Numbered from the stretch's first letter, positions 1 through 8,657 are shown. The stretch is DNA of 11,301 nucleotides from Euperipatoides rowelli (GCA_003024985.2 PXIH01S0034320.1); one strand, 5' to 3'. A program made the numbers and translations. The notes: generated by a model not told the origin, from the letters alone.

Positions 1-19
1 CGCCCTTGCTTGGTGGGGC

Positions 20-45
20 GCTCTTGGTCGGCATTCTACGGTATT
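20..45 (+). repeat. Copy 1 of a shared 26-bp motif (GGCATTCTA core)
   Basis: This stretch (core TCGGCATTCTA) matches 3884-3909 at about 21 of 26 positions. It lies in the first 46 bases, which are G+C-rich and do not belong to the RT fragment that starts at 47, so it is probably the end of another repeat cut by the window edge. Confidence 0.5.
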
Positions 46-46
46 T

Positions 47-1078
47 TTTAAATTTCCAAATTACTTAGTATATTGGTTAAGAGAATATTTAAGAAATAGA
101 AAAATAATGACCGAAATAAACAATATAAGATCAAATAGAAATAATTTAAATAGAGGTCTACCACAGGGTAGTCAATTGTCTGTCACATTATTTAATATTT
201 ATATACCGGGTAGCAAATATTGCACAAAAACTACAATAACCTAATCTGTTATGCAGATGATTTAAAGATTTTTAGAGCTATCAAAGATAATAACTCGTAT
301 ATGAACTTCAAGACATCTGGATTATATTATTCATCAGTGCAATGAAGATCAGTTAATAATCAATACAGAAAAAAATTAAAATTATGTAGGCTATTTGGGT
401 AAGAAAAATGATAACTATAAGATTTTTAACAAAATCATTTGTGAAACTGTAAATCATAAAGACCTGGGTGTAATATTTAATAATGGAATTCAGTTTTATG
501 ACCAAATCAATCAAATTTGTGATGGTTATAAAAAAAAAAATTTGGTTATATAAAAAACAAAATAAAATTTATAATGTCAAAGGTATTCAATGTTATTTAT
601 AGGTATTATATACAATCTGGTCTTGACTATGGTTCAACAATTTATCAGATTAGTTCAAAAAATGATATAGACAAACTTGAAAAAACATATAGAAGTTTAA
701 CAAAATGTATTTATGTCTTCTATAGATTATCTTATAATTCAAGACTTTCTAAATTTAATATATTAACACTGAAACAAAGACCTTGGAGCATTTAAACAAA
801 GTACCGGTATTGAATTTGTTATAAAGAAAAATGATGATGTGAATTGGGTATATTAAGACAGATAGTTGTTTGTTGGGATGGCTGTTTTTAGAGCCATTAA
901 TTTTGTTTTTAAAATGTAACTATTTTGTTTGAAAGTTTGTTTTTTTAATTGTGCTGATAGCAATGTGTTTAAATTTGTCTTTGAATGTATTGATTTATTG
1001 TAATATTGTAGTATACTGTGTAAGCCCTAGGGTTTAAATCTTTTACCTGATAAATAAACTAATAAAAATAAATAAAAA
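47..1078 (+). mobile_element. Degraded Jockey-like non-LTR retrotransposon, 3' part with RT and A-rich tail
   Basis: From 47 the plus strand encodes FKFPNYLVYWLREYL and then NRGLPQGSQLSVTLFNIYI, the RT block with PQGS at 161-172. A frameshift follows, then LICYADDLKIFRAIKD, with the catalytic YADD at 250-261. Further on are HKDLGVIFNNGI (about 455-490) and, at 574-795, a block ending in RLSKFNILTLKQR that matches the usual end of Jockey-type RT. Several frameshifts and stops show it is dead. The 3' end near 1025-1078 reads GCCCTAGGGTTTAAATC, then TTTACCTG and an A-rich AATAAA-bearing tail, as in Jockey/CR1-type 3' ends. The 5' part (ORF1, endonuclease) is missing. It lies antisense in an EXTL3 intron. 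Confidence 0.8.
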
Positions 1079-1079
1079 A

Positions 1080-1740
1080 TGTACAGTATAGATTCAAATA
1101 TATTGATGATTTGTCAGTACCTGGCTGTAGTAAATGGGGATAGAGACTTGATATATAAGCTAACTAAAAAATACAAGTTCTCAATTATTTATAGATGCTG
1201 AGGATTGTGGTATGAAAATAAACACAAACAAAATCTAGTATTCTTATTCATGGCTTTGCAAAAAATTCCATTAGTTTTAATATAAAAATTAAAGATGAAA
1301 TAAAAACTAATAGTTCTGTCAAAACTTTTGGTTTAATTACTCAAGATAATATAAAGTGGATTCTTCACATGTGTTATAGGCTATTGTAGATAAAGCTTAT
1401 ATAAATTTTTTATATTATATAAGCTAAAAAAAAACTAAATTTGATATTATAGTCACTTCTGTTGTTTATGAAATGTTTATTAGACCTATTTTAGAATATA
1501 GTATGGAGGTATGGTCATCTTTTTTGAAAGTAATTCAGTGCAATAAAATAGAATTGGTACAAAAACATGCAATAAAAATTATTTTGGGTTTTAACAGAAT
1601 GCATTATATTTATGAGCTCTTAGCAATTGGTAAATTTATTTATCATCATTATTTGATAGATTTAGATTTATTCAATACCAATTATGTCTAACAGACAATG
1701 AAAGAAGTCACAAAAAATATACAAAAATGTAAAACAAAAA
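1080..1740 (+). mobile_element. Second degraded non-LTR RT fragment, different lineage from the first
   Basis: It begins right after the A-rich tail of the preceding element. YIDDLSV at 1099-1119 is a YxDD-type active site with Ile for Ala. Then come SQLFIDAEDCGMKINTNK (about 1180-1230), a 46-codon stretch ending VKTFGLITQDNIKWILH (to about 1370) and, after frame breaks, the open frame at 1473-1691. That last frame contains FIRPILEYSMEVW and QKHAIKIILGF, typical of the RT thumb region. Motif spacing and wording (CGMKIN) differ from the first fragment, so this is not a duplicate of it. No intact 5' or 3' end is clear. It is inactive. Confidence 0.7.
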
Positions 1741-1806
1741 ACACAAGATAAACAATGTACAAGTCACCAAATAAAGGGGAAAAAACATAATTAATAAAGA
1801 AACACA

Positions 1807-1814
1807 TATTACAT
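1807..1814 (+). repeat. Left 8-bp target site duplication of hAT MITE (TATTACAT)
   Basis: TATTACAT directly precedes the CAG terminus and is repeated exactly at 1965-1972. Confidence 0.85.
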
Positions 1815-1964
1815 CAGCGGTGTAGCTTGCCCTAGACAGGCCGTATATCAAAATTTGTTGGGGGGCCCTTCTAAGAGTTTGAGTGAGATTGTGGATAACA
1901 TTTTACAAATTTTTCGGGGTCCCTGTAGCCAGTGGCCCCTTATACGACGGTAGCTACGCCCCTG
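1815..1964. mobile_element. hAT-type MITE, 150 bp
   Basis: The element starts CAGCGGTGTAGCTTGCC and ends CGGTAGCTACGCCCCTG. The reverse complement of the end (CAGGGGCGTAGCTACCG) matches 11 of the first 13 bases of the start, giving imperfect terminal inverted repeats. It is flanked by a perfect 8-bp direct repeat, the hallmark of hAT transposition. It is too small to encode a transposase, so it is non-autonomous. Its interior is noticeably more G+C-rich than its surroundings. It sits between two RT remnants. Confidence 0.85.
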
Positions 1965-1972
1965 TATTACAT
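1965..1972 (+). repeat. Right 8-bp target site duplication of hAT MITE (TATTACAT)
   Basis: This is an exact copy of 1807-1814, beginning immediately after the CCCCTG terminus. Confidence 0.85.
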
Positions 1973-1974
1973 AA

Positions 1975-2938
1975 TTATAATCCCACAAAATCATTAATAT
2001 CATAAATAGGATTATATTTAAAATAATCTTTTAAAATCCATTTAAATTCAAACATATCCAAAATATGTATCTCACTTTGTAACATATAAAATTTTACAAT
2101 ATCTAGTATTAGAGCCTAATTATGAAAATTTTCTCTAAGAGGTAATAAATGTATTTGTTTTTAACAAAAGTAAGATGTGAATAGATATAAGTTGAAGGCA
2201 AAGTCATTATTCCTAATTGATTAAATAATGGTTTGCAATGAGCAAAACAATCAATACCCATAATGATCATTGCCTTTTTATGTTATATAAAAATTTATTT
2301 ACTTCTAGTACATGTTCCCCAGAGTCTAATGCCATGTAACAAGTGACAGTGAAATAAAGCATTTAATATACATCAACCAAAACTTCACGAGAAATATGAG
2401 ATTTTAGCCTTTGCAATAAAAACAGAATCTTTGACAATCTGCCATGAAGTAAATCAATATGATTACTCCATCTTAGATGACTGTCCAAAGTAGCCTAATA
2501 CCGAATAGTTTAGCACTATTTTTATTCTCACTGCCATTTTTAAAAACAACATTTTTAGTTTTGGCCTCATTTATAAAAAGTCCATTTTTATCAAACCAAC
2601 TTCTAGCTTCATTAATTGTATCACCAATCCTAAAATCAAGATCATGAAAATAATTGTCTGATATAACAAAACGTGTATAATCAGCAAACATTATGCATTT
2701 TGCTTTATTTTCTATGTATTTGAGTAAATCATTTACTCCAATAACAAATAACAAAGGTCCATTAACACTCCTTTAAGGAACACCAGTAATAATCAATTTA
2801 TGTTCAGACCACTTACCATTACAAAATACAGTATAATATCTATCAGTCAAATATGACGTACCAGCTCAATGGTATAACCCCACCTATACAATATATTTTT
2901 AGTTTACTAATTATAATATCAAGTCCTTAACAATCAAA
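1975..2938 (-). mobile_element. Degraded CR1/Jockey-like non-LTR RT, palm to C-terminus
   Basis: On the minus strand the order is: a damaged FDC..LDIIISKLKIYCIGGV block (2938-2860); SYLTDRYYTVFCNGKWSEH; TGVP-stop-RSVNGPLLFV, where the usual GVPQGSVLGPLLF has Gln turned to TAA; then MFADYTRFV, where the catalytic FADD reads FADY. After that come WFDKNGLFINEAKTKNVVF, KLFGIRL, LDSHLRWSNHI, HCKPLFNQLGIMTLPSTYIY and finally DYFKYNPIYDINDFVGL with TAA at 1975-1977. It is therefore complete from RT block 3 to the protein C-terminus, with stops and frameshifts, and catalytically dead. It is co-oriented with EXTL3. Confidence 0.8.
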
Positions 2939-3113
2939 AGTAAAAATTTAATATAAACCTAATAAGCAGAAGTCTTTGATAGACTTATTATTGTTATATT
3001 TTTTAAAAATAACTAGGAATATAACTTCTGGATGAAAGCTTTTCTTATAATAAGAAATTTAAGTTTTAATGCAATTAGCTAGTAGTGGTAGTCTACAAAC
3101 TTAAGTATGTTTT
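2939..3113. other. AT-rich intronic stretch, no gene seen
   Basis: Only A/T-rich sequence is visible between the RT remnant and the tandem repeat, apart from a partial AGCTAGTAG sequence near 3077 that resembles the start of the 53-bp repeat unit. Confidence 0.5.
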
Positions 3114-3219
3114 GGCTAGTAAAATTTTAATAAAATTGACGAGCAGGGCAAGTAAAAATATGTACGGGCTAGTAAAATTTTTATACACTTGCCAGACAGG
3201 GCAAGTAGAATTTTTGGAA
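3114..3219 (+). repeat. Two-copy tandem repeat, 53-bp unit
   Basis: GGCTAGTAAAATTTT occurs at 3114 and again at 3167, and CAGGGCAAGT at 3144 and 3197, both pairs 53 bp apart, so two diverged units lie head to tail. In the second unit ACTTGCC (3187-3193) and GGCAAGT (3200-3206) form a 7-bp-arm hairpin. A reversed CTAGCCCTG follows at about 3226, so the block may be the remains of a small inverted-repeat element. Confidence 0.65.
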
Positions 3220-3349
3220 ATTTTCTAGCCCTGTAAAAAATGTTTTGTTACAATTGGGCCCATATGTTTAAGGTGGCCTAGGTCCCCAAAATTGGTTGAA
3301 CCGCCACTGTTGGTCAATGCTCACTTTTTACAATAACGTACTTTAAAAT

Positions 3350-3730
3350 GTGTTAATTGCCAAAAAGAAGTTTCTTCTTTTGGTTGTTTGCAAATGTAGA
3401 AGGATCAGAAACGCTAGAAAATGGCGCAGACAAAAGTTGGCTATCAATCCATTTTGGGAGGACATTTATTTCTCTATGCATTTAATTATGGAAGAGTTAA
3501 TTCTAGTACCACCGAATTCCCCAAAGGGTGCCCCCTTCAAATATGTGTGCTCCCCTATTTCTCAGCCAAAGTTAAGTAAAGTGCAACATTGTCAAACCAG
3601 TGTGCTGTTACCACACAAACTTTTTGATCTGAAAAAAATACAAGCTATGCCAATCAACTCCCCTCTGGCCCTCACCTCTACTTTTTTACCTCATCTGAGG
3701 TTCAGAAGAGTCAAGAGTGTTTCCATGTAA
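3350..3730 (+). other. Unidentified 126-codon open frame
   Basis: The frame is open from a GTG at 3350 to TAA, but its first ATG is well inside, at 3476. It has no obvious splice signals and lies antisense within the EXTL3 intron. The base composition is less AT-rich than around it. The N-terminal third is basic (RKWRRQKLAINPFWEDIYFS), with a faint resemblance to the WW/HP-type N-terminus of Harbinger-like transposon proteins. I do not trust that resemblance. The rest is Ser/Pro-rich and matches nothing I know. It is most likely part of an old repeat rather than a gene. Confidence 0.25.
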
Positions 3731-4268
3731 CATGAATAAGTGTGCCATTTTGATAAACACTTTTAAAGAATTTGGATTCTAGCCAAACAGTGCGACTGGG
3801 CAGTTTTGCAGTGCATTGTGGTAAATATACAGTTCACTATCAAGGCGCCACACCGTCCCCCAATGACTAATTAGTGTGCATATGCACTTGATCGGCATTC
3901 TAAAGTATTAAAATAGAAATGAAAATATGAACTCTTAGCTTCCATAAAAATATGAAATTATAAAATTATTCTAGGCAATCAAGTATTATAATTAAGTAGG
4001 TATATTAAAAGTAACTATTTCAAAAATTTAACGTATAAAAATCTAGTATAATACTTATAACACTATTACCTAAAAAATTATGATCTTAAACATTTTAATT
4101 TTTGTTTAAAATTGACTCAATTCCAGACTATTTGCTATAACGTCATATATATTGATATCATGAAAAATATTTAGCGATAATCTTCTACAATAAAAAATTG
4201 GCATTTCTATTTTTTTTTTTTAAAATATTAACAATACTACATTTTCCAGACTAATATATTAATAATCA
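3731..4268. other. Intron sequence downstream of the EXTL3 donor
   Basis: Positions 3731-3900 continue the less AT-rich repeat-like block, with a GGCGCC site near 3844. From about 3910 the sequence is plain AT-rich intron. No exon for the GT64 domain was found here on the minus strand. Confidence 0.5.
3884..3909 (+). repeat. Copy 2 of the shared 26-bp motif
   Basis: It carries the same TCGGCATTCTA core as 20-45, in the same orientation, and again ends a less AT-rich block (about 3300-3900) before plain AT-rich DNA begins. The likely explanation is the terminal region of one repeat family present twice. Confidence 0.5.
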
Positions 4269-4275
4269 ACTCACC
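4269..4275 (-). other. EXTL3: 5' splice donor G|GTGAGT ending the EXTL3 exon
   Basis: The exon's last base is the G at 4275, followed on the minus strand by GTGAGT (4274-4269), a near-perfect donor. It lies exactly where similarity to EXTL3 proteins ends (AEAKFLG), with phase 1 inside the Gly codon. Without splicing the frame would run 12 more residues to a TAG at 4239-4237. Confidence 0.9.
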
Positions 4276-6335
4276 TAAAAATTTGGCTTCAGCAGGTAAA
4301 ATGGGATCGAATGGTGTATAAGGATACAAATGAAGAGGATCAAGAGGTAAATTCCAAAGTTCATTTCTACTTGTTGTTGACAATGTGAAGTTTCTGCGGT
4401 ATTTAGGTGAAGGATAAGGAGGCTCTAATGGGCCAACACTTTCTTCAGGTTCAGCTTCAGGAAGGATATTTTCAAGCTTCAATGGCTGGAAAGTTGCATT
4501 GAATATGCTGAATGATGGTTCATCTGGCATCGATAATGGCGGTATAAGTAGCCTTGTGCGTATACTGGCCAAAATGGTATCTACGACAGTTTTAGTTGAT
4601 GAAAAATAATTATCCCAAATAATGCGTCCTTGGCGTCGCATACTTAATAAATCATTATCAGTAATAGTTCTAAGAAAGAAATGCAATTCGGTGACTCTTG
4701 CTTTTGGAAGAGCAAAAACCGCTTGATGCCAATTGATATTCTCATCTAATGGCAGCTTGACATTTTCCCCTAGTATGACAGGAATTGCACCAAACTTTAA
4801 TGACTCAAAAAGTCTTACAGTTGTTAATGTTGTTGTGATAAGATTATGGTTGTCTGGCATAACAATCAAACTATAAGTTGAATCCTTCAAAATGTCATAG
4901 CGCACATTATCATTTCCACATAAATGCCATTCTGAAGATAAACCAAAAAATTTGTCACCGACACATGAAAACTGGAAGTAGAATTTATCTTCTGTAGCAC
5001 TATTTTGCATTTTTTTTAATGCCTCAATAATTAACAAGTCAGATTGTAAATTGTCAACGATATCATTTGTAGAAAGTAATTTACGAGGCTGGTTAATTTC
5101 TAAAGGTGGAATGTTTCTTCTTTGAATTTCACTTGCTATCATATTACTATCCAATGATTCTTCACTAGCCAAATGAGAAGATTCACCTACATAAGTTAAC
5201 AAGAACTTTCGTCTTGCAGGTACCTGTAATGGAATCCCTTCCCATACTTCCCCATGAGAAATCCCTAATAATGGAGGAACAATAAGATCAAACCCTGTTC
5301 TGAAATTAGTTGATGAAAAGGTTGACTGAATAATTAATGCCCTTCCCGTATTAACCCCATCAAATATGTCTTTATTATTAAAATTATGTGCAAGATTGAA
5401 AAGAACATGGTTCCGTCCATCTCCCCGCCAGTGAGGCAAATTTTTCAACTGTTCTTCCATAAACTTTGGATCAAGATTATCAATCTCTTGAATGTCTCCA
5501 ATTAATACAATATATATACAAGCAATTTGTGAATCATATGTAATGTGAGGACTTGATGTAAGAGCATGTGTTAGTGATGTTTTAACAAAAGACTCCAGCT
5601 GACTGTGAGTTAATTTAAAGTCGTCCGCATTGTAGAAATACACAGGAAATCCAGATGTTAAAGAACACCTTGAATAATCAAAACAAGTGTGCATACGACA
5701 CCGTAAATATGACATTGGGGGTGTAATAACAACACTGTCATCTAAAGTTGCAAGTATTCTTTTTGGAGCCCCAATGTCAGGAATATTTCTTTCGACAGCT
5801 TCCTGCTGGGCATATTTTGCTTGCTCAACAGAAAGTTTTAATTTTTCTAAATCTTGCATTTGCCTCATCGCTTCTGTTTTTAATTCTTCAATTTTCTGAT
5901 TATACAAAGAAATTTCTCCCTGCAATTTTTGACGTTTACTTTCCAATTCCCGCAATTCATTATTTACAGATATTTTTATCCGTAATAATTCTTCTACCCG
6001 CATTTTAAGATTAGCGCCTTTAAGAGAATTAAGATCTTCCAAAGCTTCTAGTTTTGAGCGCGAGTGATGAACATCACCAGGAGTGTCACTCGCTACTTTT
6101 GATAGATAGTGATGGGCTATTAGTGGCACAATGATCAGAATCATGAGTAACAGTGCTATCAGACGTGAAAGACGCATGTGGACCAACCAATGACAGAAAC
6201 CACTGCGTGTCAATGCACAGCCAAAAGTGGCCATTCTCTGTATCACCGCACAGAGGACTGAGATGGATGAAGTCTCTTCATACTTCCTCTGTTAGCCATA
6301 ACTTAAAATTATGAGCCAGCCATCTACCATAATTC
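4275..6335 (-). CDS. EXTL3: EXTL3/Botv large exon: 5'UTR end plus N-terminal 653 codons (CDS 6234..4275)
   Basis: Exostosin-like 3 (Drosophila Botv, C. elegans rib-2) is a type II Golgi/ER glycosyltransferase. It adds the first alpha-1,4-GlcNAc to the proteoglycan linkage tetrasaccharide and so commits it to heparan sulfate; that is family knowledge. Seen here, numbering from the ATG at 6234: a short cytoplasmic N-terminus, a membrane anchor at about residues 24-44 ending in VPLIAHHYL, a Glu/Lys-rich coiled coil at about 58-150, then the GT47 exostosin domain at about 180-540. Typical motifs are HTCFDYSRCSLTSGFPVY, LPHWRGDGRNHV, NTGRA, RLFESLKFGAIPVILGE and RVTELHFFLRT. Next come a conserved NFT sequon (N615) and HLYPYTPFDPILPAEAKFL. 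Similarity stops at KFLG, where a GTGAGT donor begins at 4274. Exon length after the ATG is 1,960 nt, giving phase 1. The family's C-terminal GT64 catalytic domain is absent from this window, so the gene is partial here. No frameshift or stop interrupts the exon. A GTG at 6246 also opens the frame, but a eukaryotic start should be the ATG at 6234. Confidence 0.95.
6232..6234 (-). other. EXTL3: Probable EXTL3 start codon
   Basis: The ATG is in the context AGAATGG, with A at -3 and G at +4, a strong Kozak match. It gives an N-terminus of about 23 residues before the membrane anchor, similar in layout to vertebrate EXTL3. A second in-frame ATG at residue 20 (MRLSRL), just before the anchor, is a possible alternative start. 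Confidence 0.8.
6243..6299 (-). CDS. Upstream ORF 3 in EXTL3 5'UTR (18 codons)
   Basis: An ATG at 6299 opens an 18-residue frame (MANRGSMKRLHPSQSSVR) with a second in-frame ATG. It closes with a TGA at 6245-6243, only 8 nt before the EXTL3 ATG. The geometry would let most scanning ribosomes translate it and leave little distance to reinitiate, so it could repress EXTL3. That is inference from position only. Confidence 0.4.
   Translation of the reverse strand: MANRGSMKRLHPSQSSVR
6292..6330 (-). CDS. Upstream ORF 1 in EXTL3 5'UTR (12 codons)
   Basis: The first ATG after the acceptor starts at 6330 and encodes MVDGWLIILSYG before TAA. It lies 96 nt upstream of the main start. Nothing about the peptide suggests a function of its own. 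It matters only if the 5'UTR is spliced as inferred, when a scanning ribosome would meet it first. Confidence 0.4.
   Translation of the reverse strand: MVDGWLIILSYG
6309..6323 (-). CDS. Upstream ORF 2 in EXTL3 5'UTR (4 codons)
   Basis: A very short ATG-initiated frame (MAGS, then TAA) overlaps upstream ORF 1 in another reading frame. It is simply read from the sequence, and its use is unknown. Confidence 0.3.
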   Translation of the reverse strand: MAGS

Positions 6336-6350
6336 CTGAAAATAAAATAA
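6336..6350 (-). other. EXTL3: 3' splice acceptor in EXTL3 5'UTR
   Basis: Reading the minus strand, a T-rich tract (ATTTTATTTTCAG) ends in AG at 6336, so the exon begins at 6335. No other acceptor of similar quality lies between this and the start codon. It implies that EXTL3 has at least one upstream non-coding first exon, either elsewhere in 6351-11301 or beyond the right edge. That exon could not be located with confidence. Confidence 0.7.
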
Positions 6351-8600
6351 AAAAGACAAATATAAGATGAATTGTTTCTTCATAGAAATCTTAATAATGA
6401 GAAAAAGGAATATATGGTAGCCTATATAAAATGAGAATATTAAAAATTAAAAAAATATATATTTGGGCTATTCACATCCTTTTAAAAGGCTGAATACACT
6501 GTTGCACTTTTAAGCAAAGTCTACCATGTAGCCTATCGTATGTAAAATTTTGGTCATTATCTGAACTACCTAATAAAACCGAAATGAACATTCATTTTCA
6601 AAATATTTGTTGCATTATTACATTCACAAATAAAATTGTTTAACACAAGTTAGTCAAGGGGTAGGCTAAATATATTAACTAAATCTAGGGTTGGATAAAA
6701 TGTGATTAGCACTGTGTACCAATTCGACCCACAGACAAGCCCCTTCCAAAAAAAAATTATCCTAACACTTCTTATTTCTGAAAGACAATTTTACAAAAAC
6801 ATAGATGAATTATATTTGTTCAACTCTTAATTTAATCAATAATAAAATGTTAAGAAACTTAAAATATGTAGATGGTCTAAATGACAAAACAGCCTTATAC
6901 TGGAAATTCTAATCATTCTCACTCATCATCTTCTATATTAGCCTAATTTTATTTTCCAATTAATTCATGATATTCTGCCTGTTAAAAACAGTCTAATCTT
7001 TTTCAAATTTTATGTAGAAAATGAAAAAAATATGTTTTATGTCATGAAGAGGAAACTCGGACATCTTTTTTTGAACGTCAAGAAATTGGTAATGTTACTA
7101 AAACCTCATTTACGAACTTATAAAAAACAATGTAGACAACAATTTTTTTGAAACATTATGTAGGCTAATAGCTAACATATCAAAATACATAGCAGCCTAG
7201 TATTCCTCTTTTCTGTATGGAAATATAAAAATCATTAGTAGGCCTACTTAAGATTAACTATAGGCTACTACCATACACTTTTGTTTACAGTCCAAACCTC
7301 ACCCCTACCCTAACCTTAACTCCAACTATGTATTAAACCCACTATGCCCCCAACCCTATGATGATGAAGGGGTGAAATAATATTTTTTTGATCGATTTTG
7401 ATAATTTGAATCGGTAGTACCACTAAATATTTATTTAGGTATTAACAGTAGTACCGTTAATACATAAGAACCAAATCATTTGATGTTTGAAAACAGTAGA
7501 ATTGATATAAACAAATTCTGAACAGGGAAGAGTCGAAAAAAATCATTATAATTGACGAAATACACTTGGACCAAGTGGAGCTTTTAAATAGCCTACTTAG
7601 AAGAATAATATAAATGTTGAACAATGATTAAAATCTCTTTAAATCGATTTTAATCTTACTCTCTTATTTTGGTATCATTCTTTTCATCTCATTCATCTTT
7701 GGTTAAAATTCTTGGCTATTACGTATCATCACTGTCGACAAATTTTCTAATTTATGCATAAAATATTCCATTATGTTTTCCGGAATTTTAAAACTCTCAA
7801 AAAAAAAATCATTTGGTTTGTTAGCCTACACCTTGTAAATTATTATTTTTAATTCATCTTTCAATTTTACAATCCTTATTTTATTTAATGTTCTTTAATT
7901 GCCCATTATCATTTTAACCACCTTGATCTGTCTCTCCTTTATAAAGTGATCTAGACACATTCTATGTTAAGTTAAACTGTTTAGGCTACTTATACAACAA
8001 ATATCAGATTTATTTAATATTCATAAGGTAATCTTAGTAGTTGTTTTTTTTTGGGGGAGGTAATTATTAAATATCTTTCAGATATTCTTTTTTTCACTTA
8101 AAGTTTAAACATTGCGCTTGTAGGCCTACAAAGTGTTAGATTTACTCTATCAACAGCATAACACAATGAACATAGCCTAAGTGATTAAAAAAAAATTATG
8201 TTACATTAAATAAATGGTTCACCCACACAATGATCGACTTATATCAATCCCCTCCACCACTTCTACATTCCGTTTGAAAAACCAAACCCAAACAATTGAG
8301 TGTTTCCATACCCACCCTTATATCGGAATCTCTCATCATTCTCACAAATAGCCAGACACATTCTCACTTTGTCTCCTTCACATGGTCATCTTAGCTTTTA
8401 TCTAAGGTCCTAATGTACAGTAATTATCTATTTTCCCTTTAAATGCCATGATTCATTTTTCAAAAAATTTGTATGGTAAATTATTCCCTAAGTTAAAATT
8501 TTTGAAATATTATTTTCTAAATAATACCAATCTAAGTAATAATTTACTCCTGCTGAATAGTGTTTTTATGACAATTTTTAACAGGGGTGTATATTCTTAC
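6351..8600. other. AT-rich upstream intron or flank with iterated TAGGCTA motifs, no gene seen
   Basis: There is no convincing coding block on either strand. Visible items are TAGGCTA/TAGCCTA at 6418, 6529, 6662, 6939, 7161, 7261, 7589, 7822, 7982 and 8173, TAGGCCTA at 7239 and 8121, and a C-rich, CCCTAACC-containing stretch at about 7296-7360. There is also a less AT-rich patch at about 8220-8390 with a 41-codon stop-free minus frame that I could not identify. This span may contain the unlocated EXTL3 first exon. Confidence 0.5.
7439..7463. repeat. Perfect 8-bp inverted repeat
   Basis: GTATTAAC and GTTAATAC flank a 9-base loop (AGTAGTACC). GTAGTACC also occurs as a direct copy near 7413, so this may be part of a small degraded element. 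Confidence 0.5.
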
Positions 8601-8657
8601 CAAAGCATGAGCAAATAGCTCGGGAAGAATTTTGCCTTCAGGAAGAAATTGAGGCAT
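8601..8657 (-). other. Candidate small exon (57 nt)
   Basis: On the minus strand a T-rich tract ending TAATCAG precedes 8657, and TTG|GTAAGA, a good donor, follows 8601. The 57 nt read MPQFLPEGKILPELFAHAL without a stop, starting with ATG at the first base. The product is not recognised. It could be a coding exon of an upstream minus-strand gene, an EXTL3 5'UTR exon, or chance. If spliced straight to 6335 the frame would close at once (GAA TTA TGG TAG), so it cannot simply extend the EXTL3 protein. Confidence 0.3.

Noticed and set aside
3114-3219. CRISPR-like repeats
   Set aside because: Only two diverged units, in a eukaryotic intron, with no spacer structure.
3299-3309. AACCGCCACTG as the end of a hAT-like MITE
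   Set aside because: The reverse complement CAGTGGCGGTT is a typical terminus, but I found neither an opposite end nor a target duplication.
1-4236. Exons for the EXTL3 GT64 catalytic domain
   Set aside because: I looked on the minus strand for the conserved GT64 words after KFLG (such as FTVVMLTY or a DDD motif) and found none. The domain must lie beyond the left edge.
5687-6008. Two plus-strand open frames opposite the EXTL3 exon
   Set aside because: They are shadows of the strongly supported minus-strand coding sequence and have no similarity of their own.
6244-6246. GTG at 6246 as the EXTL3 start
   Set aside because: Eukaryotic initiation at GTG is unlikely, and an ATG in strong context lies four codons downstream in the same frame.
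8220-8390. Minus-strand 41-codon frame as an exon
   Set aside because: It has no good acceptor or donor at its ends and no recognisable protein words. The less AT-rich composition alone is not enough.
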